Source: Adiantum capillus-veneris (Eukaryota; Streptophyta; Polypodiopsida; Polypodiales; Pteridaceae). From it: DNA of 64,000 bases. Positions 21,046 to 34,765 of this stretch are shown here, in pieces. The notes under the pieces are model-generated. The model was not told where the DNA came from. It did no database searches and saw nothing but the letters and a program-made list of their open reading frames with translations. Each line of letters opens with the position of its first letter. Position 1 is the first letter of the stretch. The stretch lies in NCBI GenBank assembly GCA_014529385.2, contig CM043943.1, positions 156,173,592-156,237,591 on the forward strand. The letters run 5' to 3'. The translations under genes were made by a program, and so were the position numbers.

Positions 21046-21769
21046 GCCACCCTCTTTTCTAGGTTCTATGGGACAAGTCTCTCTCATATAGTATTCTAAT
21101 AATAAAAACTCTATGATTTGACACAAAATACCTTGCAACGTTTTAGGTCTTTCTTTCATTAAGTGCCAGAACAAAGTATATCCGCATAATATAAAAGTGA
21201 GATCAAAGTTGAATTTTTTTATTGTTAGTTTATATTATTTCACTAAAAGTTGAAGTAAATCTTTTTAAAATATACTTTATTACAAATTAGGTTCTATATT
21301 ACAGTCTTTACTATCTCTATAGAGATGGCTTATAAGTCATATGCAAGGAAATCTCTTCAATGTTAGCATGCACACTAGTTAGTACAAGTAGTCTCTACTC
21401 TCCCCAAAGCAAGCTTGACGATTGGGTTTCATGTCATGATATCCCAACATCTCTTCAATGGGAGTATGAGCATAAATTAAAGTTGTGTTATATACACCAT
21501 CTTTTGTTAGGAGACTTGGTCTTACAGTAAAATTTATGGATGATAAAAAATTTCATGATCTTTGTATAGGCTTATTACATATGAATAATGTGTCAAAGAT
21601 CATCATGCACAATGTCTGATTTAATGCTAATGTAGATGCAAAACTTTTGCATGCACCCTTTGGTCATCTAAAATATTCTTGATTCCTTTGTTTATAGAAA
21701 ATTGGTTGGTTTTTTTATTGGCCTTTCTTGAGGCACCATATAAACATGTGCATGAAGGCTATATCTAGA
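21046..21769. other. AT-rich, no recognised feature
   Basis: No domain or organised repeat was seen. It may include decayed pol sequence of the copia element to its right. Confidence 0.3.
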
Positions 21770-22165
21770 GGAAAATGTAGCCTTCCAAGTTTCCAAATGA
21801 AGGTCTTGTGTGGGCTACTTGCGGCTTGCAATTGTCCACAATGGTGTTTATGGTGTAATGCATACTCCATATTTAGGCAACCATTTCTTCAATGATGATT
21901 ATCAAGGAAATCATTTGTTTATTTTGACCTTGTGAGGCCATATTATCTAGAGAAAATTGCAGTCTTCTAAGTTTCCAAATTAATTCTTTGTGTGGGATAC
22001 TTGTAGCTTGCAACAATTTACAATGGTGGTTATGGTCTCACACAACTTCTCAGTCTTCTAAGTTTCCAAAATAAGGCTTTGTGGGATACTTGTAGCTTGC
22101 AACAATTTACAGTGGTGGTTATGGTCTCATACATACTCCATATTTAGGAAACCATTTCTCATTGT
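21770..22165. repeat. imperfect direct repeats, three units
   Basis: The block CTTCTAAGTTTCCAAA followed by GGATACTTGTAGCTTGCAAC and GTGGTTATGGTCTCA occurs near 21785, 21965 and 22050 with indels between units. The unit start-to-start distances are about 180 and 85 bp. It lies where the integrase region of the minus-strand copia element would be expected, so it may be duplicated pol sequence. Confidence 0.6.
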
Positions 22166-22199
22166 GACCTTGAAATGACATCAAGGAATGCATGTGTAT

Positions 22200-22769
22200 A
22201 TCTGACTAAAGCAAAGCCTAAGATATTTATGTGCTACAACTGATTTTTATTTATGGTCAAAAATTTCAATGTGCACTATTGATACCCGCTTTTCAATGGC
22301 AAGTAGTAAGCCATTCTGTTTGTCATAAATGAAATGCTCACACAAACTAAAATCAGAGTAGTTTAAGACAAGTAAGTAGCCCAAAACACTATAGTTTTTT
22401 CATTTCTTTTTAAGTTATATGACCAAGTCGGTTATGCCACAACTCAACAAAAGGAAAATCTACACCATAAATGGAATTCCCTTTCATAGAAGAGACATAC
22501 AAAGAGTACAATGAGCCAAAATTTTGGCCTTGAGGTTGTCCGGACATCCAAATTGGTGGAGACTCAACTATATTGAGCTCCTTGATTTTCACACTACTCT
22601 TAGGAGGGTTAGAATTGACAACAATTTTACTATTTTCACGTTGCAAAATGCGACAGTCTATTCTTCAACTGGCCTTTCTTGTGGCAAATCTTCGTACAAG
22701 CAATTTTGCAATTTTGTGACCGACAACGTCTACAAATATGACCTCTTTGCCTAGGACAACCATCACTAG
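22200..22769 (-). pseudogene. copia Cys-rich motif and GAG-pre-integrase (left part of the leftward element)
   Basis: Minus-strand frames contain a Cys-rich knuckle remnant (about 22760-22640, GHICRRCRSQNC) and a pre-integrase domain (22646-22410: SLYSLYVSSMKGNS, FVELWHNRLGHIT). A decayed FIYDKQNGL-like segment and integrase remnant follow to about 22200. It is the downstream continuation of the gag at 25884-26480, from which it is separated by the inserted element 22770-25879. Confidence 0.7.
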
Positions 22770-22976
22770 TGTTGGGGTCAAGGCAGTGTGCTTCTTAACT
22801 TGCATAGACACACCAGAGGCATTCGACCATCCATCACTTGTACAAACCTTATTTTTTACTAGATAGAAGAATTAAGGGTCTCTCTCACACATCCATCACT
22901 TGTACACACCTTATTTTTTACTAGATAGAAGAATTAAGGGTCTCTCTCACACATTATGGTAAGTTGCTCCACCCAC

Positions 22977-23086
<110 letters not shown>

Positions 23087-24289
23087 CCCCTCCCCCTCCC
23101 CCTTCTTCCTCTCTGCAAGCAGGTTGTTTTGGCCAACGAGGGATACCCATTTTTTATCGAGGTGAATTTGTCAACATTGGCACTACAGGTGAAGCTTATC
23201 TCACAGGTTTTCACAAGAAACTTTGGCAGAGATTTTGTGCTTTGGTTCATGGCCTTTGCAAACATATTTGCAAATGGTTTATGGCACATGGTTGATGCCC
23301 ATTGTACATGCATTTTGATGAGCCCTTTTGAGTGCTAGTGAGCTCTCTTGAAAGCATTATTTTGCATTGATCAATTTTTTTAATGCATCTCTTTCAGAAT
23401 TTTTTTATGCACGGTTGCTTTGTTTGTGTACATTGAGTGCAGATTGCCATTGCATATACATTGGCCACTTTGGCATCTTTGATGCGGTTTATGGTTGAGA
23501 TTTGGCTCAGTTTATAGGGGAGACTCTGTCCGATTTTTCGTATATTTCTCGCCATATTTTTGGCTTGATTGCCATACACTCGCATTGACAAGCATACGAT
23601 TGTTTTTGACACATACAGGTGTTCACGTATCTACACTCATAGGAGTGTGTATGAGATGTATGCTTGTGTGGCTATGAGTTACATGTAGCCAAATTTGGGC
23701 TTTGATAGTTGTTGAGTTGTTCTCCCACTTGTTCTACAGGTCCCAAGTACATTTGGCACTTGAGACTTGCATCAATGTGATTATTGTGGAGCAAAGTGTT
23801 GTTAACTACTGCCAGAGATTTTATGCATTAATTCGCTCAAGCACTACGAGTGCTTGTGAGCTCTTTTGAGAGCATTTTATCCCTTCAAGAAACTCCTTTT
23901 GGTTCAGGTTTGGTGCACTTCTCTTCAGCATTGATTTATCCAAATTATTATTGTACATGTTGTAGAGCCATAGCTTTTGTTTATCCCATTTGTATAGCCA
24001 TTGTTTTGCTGATAGTGGTAGAGATATAGAGTATACTTTATGCTCATTGTCGCTTTAGGTTACCAATTATTCATTATTTTTTATCAATGTATATTTTGAT
24101 CATGAGTCTACTACTTACACATTACAGGTAGTCATAGGTTGCTAGTTCTACAAGTTTCTCTGGTAGAGCTATGTTGAGATACATGTTGCATATGTGTTGA
24201 TCATATATTGATTGTGTTGTGGTTGAGTTGATCTCTCACTTTGACATTCACTTATGGCAATTGATATGTGTGATAATTTTGAGTCCATG

Positions 24290-25430
24290 ACTATGACTTG
24301 TGAGACAGCGGTCTCATTCATATCAACAATTGAGATGTTGGCATTGCGGTCATACAAGGCACATAAGATGTCGTTGCTTTAAACACATGAGGCAGGGGTG
24401 CAAATGTATGCATGATGCAAAGACGGTTTTGACATAGACTAGAAAAGCGGCTTTGTATGCTAGTGAAGGTGATGTTACACTTGCCTCTAGTGCTCCTCTT
24501 GCTTTTATGTCTGATAGAGATGCCACTTTCTCTTGATGGCTACTAGATGAGTATGCAACATTCCACTTCACATCATGTAGTTAGTGGTTTAGCCTTTTTG
24601 CTAGCAAGAGTGCATCCAGCGGACATATCAACATATGACATAGAGGATACAAGAGATGTATGCTTGTCATTACCCATTGGTGCATCTTATATTCTACAAC
24701 ATGTGCATTATGTTCCTGAGATTGCACAGAGTTTGATATTAACGAGACAGTTGAGAGACAGGGGATGTCAGGTACTGCTTAAGAGAGCATTCTTTTCAAG
24801 TGCATTACAGATTTCTAGTCATTGTGTGGGGAGCCCAGAGTGGCTTGGTCTACCCTATGTATGTATCTGAGGTACAAGATAGCATAGTCTCAATCACATT
24901 ATAGTCATGTTAGCAAGAGACTAGGCACGTCTTTCACAGAGAGCTCCAGAGTGTTGTGCACAACATGGCTGTAGATGTAGAGTTAGACCGGAATTGCTCT
25001 AGCGAGACACACCAAATTGCTCCTTTTAGGACAGAGATGCCTCTTACCATGGAGATGAGTGATATGGAGTTCGTTGACATGCTCATGCTAGAGGCTCACA
25101 TAGTGATGCCAAAACATGTGGAAACAATCCCTATGGATGATGAGTGAGTGACAACTACCCTAGAGTCAGGATTGACGCATCTATGCATGACTAGTTCTAG
25201 TGGTGATGCTTGAGATACCCACTGCATATAGATTGGTAGAAGTCACTGCACATGGCGTTGACACAATTGGCACAGATATGCCAGTAGAAATTATGTATTA
25301 GTCATCAACCTTTGGGACTCTCATGTACAACCTCTTAGTGTCCATGGAAGCTACAATGGGAGTGTTTGCAATTGGGGTTGTCAATCGAGTGATGCGTAAC
25401 ACTAGCATGATGCATCATGGAGTAGTGTAA
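24290..25430 (+). pseudogene. copia zinc knuckle, pre-integrase remnant, RT tail
   Basis: Near 24330 an intact CX2CX4HX4C knuckle reads CWHCGHTRHIRCRC. It is followed by a degenerate protease (SDRDATF), then 24547-24870 with CLSLPIGASYILQHVHYVPE, the same block as SYVLRDVHHVPDL in the first derivative. Near 25310-25420, FGTLMYNLL and MGVFAIGVVNRVM mark the end of RT. Integrase and most of RT are absent, as in the first derivative. Confidence 0.75.
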
Positions 25431-25641
25431 GTCAGTACAGTATACATGTAGGATATGCATGTTAATTCTAGCAAGGATATATGCATCCCTACACCACTAG
25501 AGCCTATACAACGGCATGCATTGACTTTAAGAGAGCCAATGGCCATAGGTTGAGACAAGATTCCTCTCTATACCTCTTATGCATACTGCTAGGTCCTATT
25601 GTAGTATCACTTATTGGGACATTTGCAATTAAGTGGAAGAT

Positions 25642-25879
25642 TGTTGGGGGAAAGGCGGTGTGCAGGCCTACCCCGGCCACCCCCACTACACATGCAAGAG
25701 GCATCCGACCACCAATCACTTGTACACACCTTATTCTTTATTAGATAAAAGAATAAAATCACACACATTGTGGTGAGTTGTCCCCCATCGTGTGTTCTCT
25801 CTCCTTCTCCTTCTCCCTATCCGCACATGCACCACATTTGTGCACTCTTCAACCAGGCATATATGCATCACCATTCCCA
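25642..25879 (+). repeat. 3' LTR of second copia derivative
   Basis: About 238 bp from TGTTGGGGG to about ATTCCCA, sharing CACTTGTACACACCTTATT and TAGATA(A/G)AAGAAT words with the left LTR. Confidence 0.75.
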
Positions 25880-25883
25880 CTAG

Positions 25884-26480
25884 TGTTAAGAGTCTGATGT
25901 CTAATCTCTTTTGTAGCAAAGCGCTAGAAACATCACTGAAGCTTGTCCTTTGGGGTGGAGTTACTTGTGGCAATGTTAAATGTGTCCCAGATGAAGGCAA
26001 AGAACATAGCAAGAAATGGCTTTCATTTCTCATCAAAATTGAATCCTTTAAATATAACCTATGAAAACAAGCTATTAAGCTTATGCAATGTGAATTGACA
26101 CTACTATCCTCTTTCATGTTCAAATGCATGAGCTTTTTTATAAGAAAAACTTTACTTGATGCAATCTTGCCATCCCCATTTGAGCATGACGAGTCCCATA
26201 ATTCTTTTGCAATGGTATTTCCATAATCATGAAGAAGATAGACTCACCAAGGTGCCGGCAAATGGTCACCATAGCATAAGCATCAAGCTCCTCCCGGTCA
26301 TCACATCAGTGTAAACACCTTCTTTATGTTCTTTTAGTGGCACTATAAGGCCCTTATTTACCAAAACATCAAGCATACATTGCTTCCATATTTTGAATTT
26401 TGTGCCATCAAAATAATTCTTAATATAATACTCTTCTTTATCCATAGGTCTATGCATAACTGACAAGAGGAAATGCAAGA
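25884..26480 (-). pseudogene. Ty1/copia gag (leftward element)
   Basis: Minus-strand gag beginning near 26450 (MDKEEYYIKNYFDGTKFKIW, then CMLDVLVNKGL), continuing through frame shifts with a GESIF-like segment and the helical part near 26129-25884 (YLKDSILMRNESHFLLCSLP, SDVSSALLQKRL). It is cut at 25884 by the second copia derivative and resumes at 22769. Its leader and LTR lie to the right, up to 28676 and beyond. Confidence 0.8.
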
Positions 26481-28654
<2,174 letters not shown>

Positions 28655-28673
28655 GCTCTCAGCTTTGATACCA
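28655..28673 (-). other. primer-binding site of leftward copia
   Basis: On the minus strand TGGTATCAAAGCTGAGAGC begins two bases after the LTR end at 28676. Initiator-Met type with one A for G change. Confidence 0.75.
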
Positions 28674-28675
28674 TT

Positions 28676-29149
28676 TGTAGAGTGTGTGGTGCATGCGGAG
28701 TGTAAGGGAGAAGAAGAACAGACACATGGAGAGGGTGGAGCGAGCTCGGTAAGGATAATGATGTCTCACCACTCCTTATTATATTGTGTATTGAAAAATA
28801 AGGTTAGATGGGTTAGTAATGGATGTGGGCATTCAACCAGTTGGCTTCAATCCCAACACAAAGGAGTTTGGATTAAACAAAAAGGTAGGAAAGCTAGCAT
28901 GGACTTTGTGTTAGGGTTAGGCCAACCGGATGTGTATCCATCATACTGACCATCCTAACCTTATCATGCTCATTGGTTATATAGAAAAATAAGGAGTGGT
29001 GAGGCTTTTGAATACTCGCGCTACTCCACCACCACTTTGTGTCTCCTGACCAACATTTTGTGAGGATTTTGAATCCTCATGCTACTCCACCAACACTTTG
29101 TGTCTGATCTTCTTCTCCCTTGCACTCTTCACGCACCACACATTCCACA
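28676..29149. repeat. two truncated copia LTRs joined head to head
   Basis: The segment begins TGTAGAGTGTGTGGTGC and ends GCACCACACATTCCACA. The complement of its right half parallels the left half: AAGGGAGAAGAAGA then CAGACACA in both, TCACCACTCCTTATT in both, ATAAGGTTAG, CAGTTGGC/CGGTTGGC, AACACAAAG. The arms meet near 28870-28905. A primer site points outward on each side. I read it as the 3' parts of two related LTRs in inverse orientation, not as one LTR. Confidence 0.8.
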
Positions 29150-29422
29150 AGTGCTATCAGAGCTACGGTGATGTCTTCCTTCCCAACACATGTGGTACGA
29201 GCTTTAGAGTGATCTTAGCCTTAGGTGAAGGACACATCAAATATTGTGTCTTCCTTCCTCGCATGCACACTAGCTTTAGAACGATCGAAGGCTTGCAACC
29301 TTACACAACAAATATTGTACACTATGCATAGCTTTTGTGCACTATGCAAAAGCTTGAATGGAGGAACTTTAGAACTTGAATGGAGCACACAGTAATGAAG
29401 TGGAGAGCTTAGAGAAGGTCAA

Positions 29423-29448
29423 AGAGAGAGAGAGAGAGAGAGAGAGAG
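29423..29448. repeat. (GA)n microsatellite
   Basis: About 13 AG dinucleotides in the leader of the rightward copia element. Confidence 0.95.
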
Positions 29449-29727
29449 CTAAAATCCATGTCCACGCTTTTGCTTCCAATTGTTGCTACAAAGGGCGACA
29501 TTGACACCCAGTTTTCTTGGCATCAACTTCTTCAACATGGACATCAACACCAAATTTGGAATTGACACAACGTTTTTCACAAGCATCATCAAGGATAGTA
29601 GTCTTAATAGTTATTGCTTGGCTTCTTAGCGCTTTGTTTTGCACAAATTTTTTTATGTATGCCTACTGTGTTTTGGTTTTATGATGCTTAGCCATTGATG
29701 GCTCACAAGTTTTCAACAGTTTTTTAG

Positions 29728-29781
29728 ACCCGTCTATACATGTAGTTGTGTGACCTCTCCATAAGACATGTATAGATGGGT
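29728..29781. repeat. short hairpin in copia leader
   Basis: ACCCGTCTATACATGT (29728-29743) and ACATGTATAGATGGGT (29766-29781) are complementary except for one position, with a 22-nt loop. Confidence 0.8.
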
Positions 29782-30000
29782 ATATGTGCTTTGACACAAA
29801 GTTGGCAGTCTTTCGATGGTTCTTTCAACTCTGTCAGCTCTAGTTTGCTTACAACACTCTTTTGCATTGACATTGCAATGGTTTTGATGAGTTTCTAGTC
29901 AAGATTTTGATCTCCATCCAGAGAAACTCTGCCAAATTTTTTTGTCAAATAATTTTCTATAAGTTCTTAGCATTACTCTCTTGCAGTTAGCTCTCATTAG

Positions 30001-30480
30001 TATGGCTAGATCCTCTAAGAAATAAGATTACTACAGTAAGAAGTTTGATGGCCCAAATTTCACTATATGGAAGCAAAGAATGCTTGATGTGCTAATCAAC
30101 AAAGGAGTTGCATCAGCATAGAAAGAATGATCAATTGAAGGAGCTTGATTCTCGTGTCATGGCAACTATCATGTTGCATCTTGGTGAGTTCTTCATGGTT
30201 ATGAACAAGACTAATGCTAAACAATCGTGGGAGTCTTTATGCTAAGCATGGGATGGTAAGAGTGCATCAAACAAAGTATTTTTATGAGGAAGCTTATGCA
30301 TCTTATCATCAAAGAAGGTAGTACTTTTAGTTCCCACCTGAACCAATTTAACAGTGAGTGTAGTTTCAGTTCACACCTAAACAAGTTTAGCACTATTTAC
30401 TCAATTGAACATCAAAGGGGCTTAATTTTGATGTGATTAAATGAAAGCCATTTTCTTGCTGTGTTCTTTTCCTGTATGAT
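30001..30480 (+). pseudogene. copia gag (rightward element), several stops
   Basis: Starts ATGGCTAGATCC at 30001, then YYSKKFDGPNFTIWKQRMLD and VLINKGV, the copia gag N-terminus. A TAA interrupts at codon 8 and a TAG after VASA. A frame change leads to SRVMATIMLHLGEFF. Decay is heavy after 30260. Confidence 0.75.
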
Positions 30481-30559
30481 GGGACACATTTACACTGCCA
30501 TTAATACTAATTTCACCCCTAAGGGCAAGCTTTTTTTTTTTGATGTTACTAGTTTATCT

Positions 30560-30960
30560 TGGGTACACTACAATGTTTGGCAATGGTTCCTAGATTATCA
30601 AAAAGGGTAACTTGGTCATGTCCAAAGACCCATATTTTCCAAAGACCCAAAAATATGGCTCATTATACTCCTTGTATGTCTCTTCTATGAAAGAGAAATC
30701 TATGTATGTAGCATAGCTGACTTCTACTGATTGTGGCATAGCCATCTTGGTCATATGAGTCAAAAGGGAATGAAGCAATTACATGTTTTGGCTATATCCA
30801 TGTATTAAACTATTTTAATTTTAATTTTTGTGAGCATTGCATATCTGGGAAACAGACTAGGCTTACCACTTGGCCAATAGATCAAAAGTGAGGGAATCCT
30901 CTAGATTTGGTTCATCGTGATTTATGTGGGCCTATGCTACCCCATAAGTCTCTAGGGGGG
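30560..30960 (+). pseudogene. copia GAG-pre-integrase and integrase start
   Basis: Mixed frames contain YVSSMKEKSMYV, LWHSHLGHMSQKGMKQLHVL, CEHCISGKQTRL-like and DLVHRDLCGPMLPHKSLGG, the conserved copia sequence into the integrase. The last codon shown is the point of gypsy insertion. Confidence 0.75.
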
Positions 30961-31657
30961 TGTAATGGAAATGGCCTATGAACTTTAAGAATAGTGGAAA
31001 TATAAGAATTAAAGAGAGCATTTTTGTGAGACTACTTTGAGAACATAGAGGGTGAACTTAATTGACAATAGCAACATAATCATAGTACTAAATTAACTTG
31101 GCATGAACAATACTTTCGCAAGAGAGAGAGTTTAGAGAACTTGACAACAGTTGAGGACCGGATTTAAGTGGAGCCAATCCCCCCTCCAATAAGCATTTGT
31201 ATTATAAATTCTCCCATCAAGAGAGACTTATTACAATACAATCTTTGTGTTCCTTGTGACCTAGGTGATGCAATGAAGATAGAAAGCTTCATGCATCATG
31301 AGCATAACAGAAACTTTGTGGAAAGCATTAACTATCCCAAGCCTCGGTCCCAAGACCTCAAACACCTTCGAAGATGGAGAGAGCTAGCAGGGAAAGAGGT
31401 TAGGGAAGAGGAAGAAGGAACATCTCATAGGAGAAAGAACTAGTTCCTCACTTATCATCACTCTTCTTGCTAGCATACATAATAGCATAGTAATGAAGAT
31501 AGAGAAGATGGCAAGCTTAAGCATTGAAGCATGGCTCTTGGTTGGATTTGCATTCCATAGCCAAGAGTGTTGGTGTAGGCTCGCAACCTCTACTTGCTTG
31601 GAGAAGGAGAGGGAGCTCTTGCACTTTGCACAATACACAATGAGGGTGTGTGTGTGT

Positions 31658-31710
<53 letters not shown>

Positions 31711-31855
31711 GAGTATACCTGCCAAGCATGTCCCTAGCTTCCTTGGTCAACCCCCCCTTGTAGCTCATTGGACCCCTCCAGGCCTAGCCAATCATAAGCA
31801 GGAGGTAAATCAAGTAACAAGGGTAGCCTTGGGACAATTGTCTCCCTTTCCCCTT
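30961..31855 (-). repeat. 3' LTR of gypsy element
   Basis: Begins TGTAATGGAAATGGCC on the plus strand and matches 38057-38653 over about 600 bp (for example ACAACAGTTGAGGACCGGATTT and CAAGAGAGACTT). It has about 75 bp extra near its start. The other LTR is interrupted at the base matching 31633, so the right boundary here is uncertain. A pyrimidine tract CTCCCTTTCCCCTTT at about 31841-31855 is a polypurine-tract candidate on the minus strand. Confidence 0.75.
31646..31709. repeat. (TG)n followed by a 37-base G run
   Basis: About 13 TG dinucleotides directly followed by uninterrupted G to 31709, within or at the edge of the gypsy LTR. Confidence 0.95.
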
Positions 31856-33000
31856 TGAGAGAGAGGACTTGATAAATGTAAGAACAATTAATTAAATCTT
31901 CTAAATTATCATTGGACCCCTTGGGTGGCCAACCAATAGGCTTCAGGCACACCATGAGGGCAACATGAGGAGGAACTTGACAAGTGTCCTTTTTGCTTTC
32001 TCGGTACCAAGCTTGCCTTGAGTGACTGTGTGGGTGTTCTCTCTCATCCCCCCTCTTGTAGGGCTTGCCCCCTCCCTGTAGGGATTAGTGTTGACTTTTT
32101 CACACCTCAAGCCACTCAACTTTGGACCCGGTTCCCACCACAAGCTTGGCCCTTAAGCCCCTCAAGCTTGGGCCGGGTTCCTAGCTCAAGTACAGCCCTA
32201 GCATCTCAAGCATGACAAGCACCTCAAGCATCTTAGTCATCAAGCACCTCAAGCACCTTAAGCTTGGGTCGGGTTCCCACCTCAAGCTCAGCCCTAGCTT
32301 AAATGAATTTTACACTAACTATTGGAGGTCTTCAATGAAGCTAACCCTAAGGTCTTTATGCTCCATTGGTTAGCCTTGCTCTTTGATAGACCATCTCTCA
32401 TTTGGGCCCCATTACCATTGGCCCCGTGTTAAGATAGATCTATAAGAATATGTCTATATCCTAACCCTTGTTCCCGTTTATTCTCCCACATTAAATGATC
32501 AATTTAATATGAGAAAATATTTTGGGTTGCTTAGATATTAGATTTTATGACATTACCTCTCTCTTGAAATTATAGTCATCCTTGACTATGAGGTAGAAGA
32601 GATAAAGCCTTAGTCATTAGTCAACCTTTCTTAGAGGGTAGAGGATCCCTTTTTACCCTACAACATCTTTCCAAGATGGATGACCAATCCATTTGGTGCT
32701 TGAGAGACATAGCTACCACAAGCATGTCTACTCTTTAGTCCATTTCATTCTCCCAAAGTAGAGTGACAAATTCTACTTGGTGTTTGAGAGACGTCGTCAT
32801 CACAAACATGATTCTAAGCATGCATAATATATAAATTTATGCACAATTAAAAAGAGAACTAGTCTTATAAGACAAAAACATGGGTCATTTAAAAGAAATT
32901 TGTACATTTGCTTACTCTAATGTAGTATTGTAAGCATTGACAAGGTTCGTACTATCCTTAAGCTGTATTCCTTGCATTCATCTAACATCTTCAAAAGGGT
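31856..33000. other. non-coding 3' region of gypsy element
   Basis: Between integrase and LTR. Around 32100-32290 it carries loosely repeated CTCAAGC and GGGTTCCCACCTCAAGC words. No coding domain. Confidence 0.5.
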
Positions 33001-33011
33001 ATTTTTTTAAC

Positions 33012-34250
33012 TTAAAAAGATACCATCAGATAATCTCGTAGTACCTTGTCTTCATGCCTAAGAATAGCTTTGGTTTGTAGCATCTCTTCTTGGTCTTCAA
33101 CTTCATGAGGGTCTTCAATAATTGGTTCACTTGGAGGCTCTCCTTTGTAGGGCTTGAGTAGGCTCACATAAAGCATTGTGTATGAGCCAATGGTTGGGCA
33201 ACTTGAGTTGGTAAGCCCTCTCATTGATAGGCTTCAATATTTGGAAAGGACATAGTATCTTATAATACTTCTGATGGCCCGTATGATTTTTGCCCGTCGT
33301 TTACCTTAATCGAGCCTTAGGAAACTAAAGTAAGACCCAATCATTTTCTTTGAAAGTTAAGGCCCTTCTGTGCTTGTCAACGGCAGCTTTTTTCCTTTGT
33401 TGAGAGATGGATATAGCCTCCTTAATATTTTGAAAAGATTCTTGTAGGTCACGGCTATACTCATCGGCAGCGAAGATCTTCCCGTGTACTTTGAGTAGCA
33501 AGGGAGTTTTAGGTCTTCCCTCAATGATCTCAAAAGGTGCTTTTCCCGTAGAAGTATGTACAGTAGTATTGTAAGCATACTCTACAAGATATAAGTACTT
33601 TTCCCATTGAGAGCGTTGATCTACTTCTGTAACATAAGTCTTTAGTAGATCGAGTATTGTAAGATTGGCTATCTCACTTTGGCCATCCGTTTTTGGATGA
33701 TAGGCCGAAGAAAAATTCAATCTTGTTCCTAGATTTTCAAAGAGACCTTTTCAAAAATTACTGGTCATTCTAGGATCTCTATCTGACACAATGGATGTTG
33801 GTAATCCATGGTGTTTGAAAATCTGTGATATGAAGAGAGATGCCATTTAGTGTGCAGCCTTAAATAGTCTTTTGACAAGAATAGAGTGTGCTTGCTTGCT
33901 AAACCTGTCGATGCGATTGTCCATATTCCCGTATTCCCGTGGATAGACTTGGGTAATCCAAAGATGAAATCCGTGGATATACTCTCCCATGGTGAATTTG
34001 GGATAGGCAATGACTGGAGTAATCCAGATTTTACTTCCCTCTATCATATTTGGTCTTTTGGCATCCTACACATTTTGAAACATACTCTTGTATGTCCACT
34101 TTCATGGCATGCCAATAGAAATACATTTCTACTCTGCCAAGAGTAGTTTGAATGCCTCTATGCCCCACATAGGGAGGAGCATGGGATTCGTACATAACTT
34201 TCTCACGAAGGAAATGGATAACACATAGCCTATTGTTGTGGAGAAGATAA
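33012..34250 (-). pseudogene. gypsy integrase and C-terminal GPF-like region
   Basis: The H2C2 zinc-binding part lies at about 34250-34070 (ESHAPPYVGHRGIQ, then CVGCQKTKYDRGK). Core motifs are STDFIFGLPKS near 33970, VSDRDPRMTS near 33780 (split across frames) and SSAYHPKTDGQSE near 33710, giving the D, D, E triad. The rest of the core (NLTILDLLKTYV, EYAYNTTVHTSTGKAPFE) is open to 33325, and a VSLLKPYKGEPPSEP tail is at 33190. At least three frame changes inactivate it. Confidence 0.85.
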
Positions 34251-34255
34251 CCATC

Positions 34256-34765
34256 CTACAAGGTGAATGGTTCCTCTTTCTTCCCAAAAGCAAGGGCTGA
34301 CATTATGTCTCTAAAATCAAGGCCAGTAGCATACTCATCTATCATAGAAGATAGATCATTGTGAGTAGTTATAGACACCGCGTTAACTTTTGGTCGTCGT
34401 GAAAGTGCATTAGCCACTTGATTGTGCTTACCAACAATGTGAGCAATATCAAAATTAAATTGCAAAAGAAAATTTGTGCACCTCATTTGTTTGTCAAAAC
34501 GTTTGGTTTGTGACATGAAATACTTGAGACTTTGGGGGTCTGTTCGGACAATGAATGGAGTCCCCAATAAGTAGTGCTTCCATGTGTCTAGGGCATGTAG
34601 AACAGCTAAAAGATCTTTCTCATAAATGCCCAAGGCTCGCTCATTCATATTGAGCCTTCGCCTCTCATATGCTATGACATGCCCTTCTTGATGCAAAACT
34701 GCTCCAAGGCAATCACCACAAGCATCACGTTGGACCTCAAATGGATTTGAGAGATCCGGAAGCAT
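34256..34765 (-). pseudogene. gypsy RNase H
   Basis: An open 169-codon frame with FEVQRDACGDCLGAVL, YEKDLLAVLHALDTWKHYLL and IVRTDPQSLKYFMSQ, then IVGKHNQVANALSRR. The catalytic Asp, Glu and Asp are all retained. It is frame-shifted relative to RT. Confidence 0.85.

Larger units (their letters stand above)
29150..30960 (+). mobile_element. rightward Ty1/copia element, interrupted
   Basis: Primer site GTGCTATCAGAGC at 29151, leader to 30000, gag from 30001, then a decayed region and a pre-integrase/integrase start ending at 30960. There the gypsy LTR begins within the conserved SLGG of the integrase. The gag is clearly related to the leftward element's gag. Confidence 0.8.

Noticed and set aside
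28676-29149. One ordinary copia LTR
   Set aside because: Its halves are inverse complements over nearly their whole length and primer sites point outward on both sides, so two LTR pieces are needed.
31384-31858. Poly-Pro / poly-Gly ORFs
   Set aside because: They are translations of the G run and TG repeat, with no coding signal outside it.
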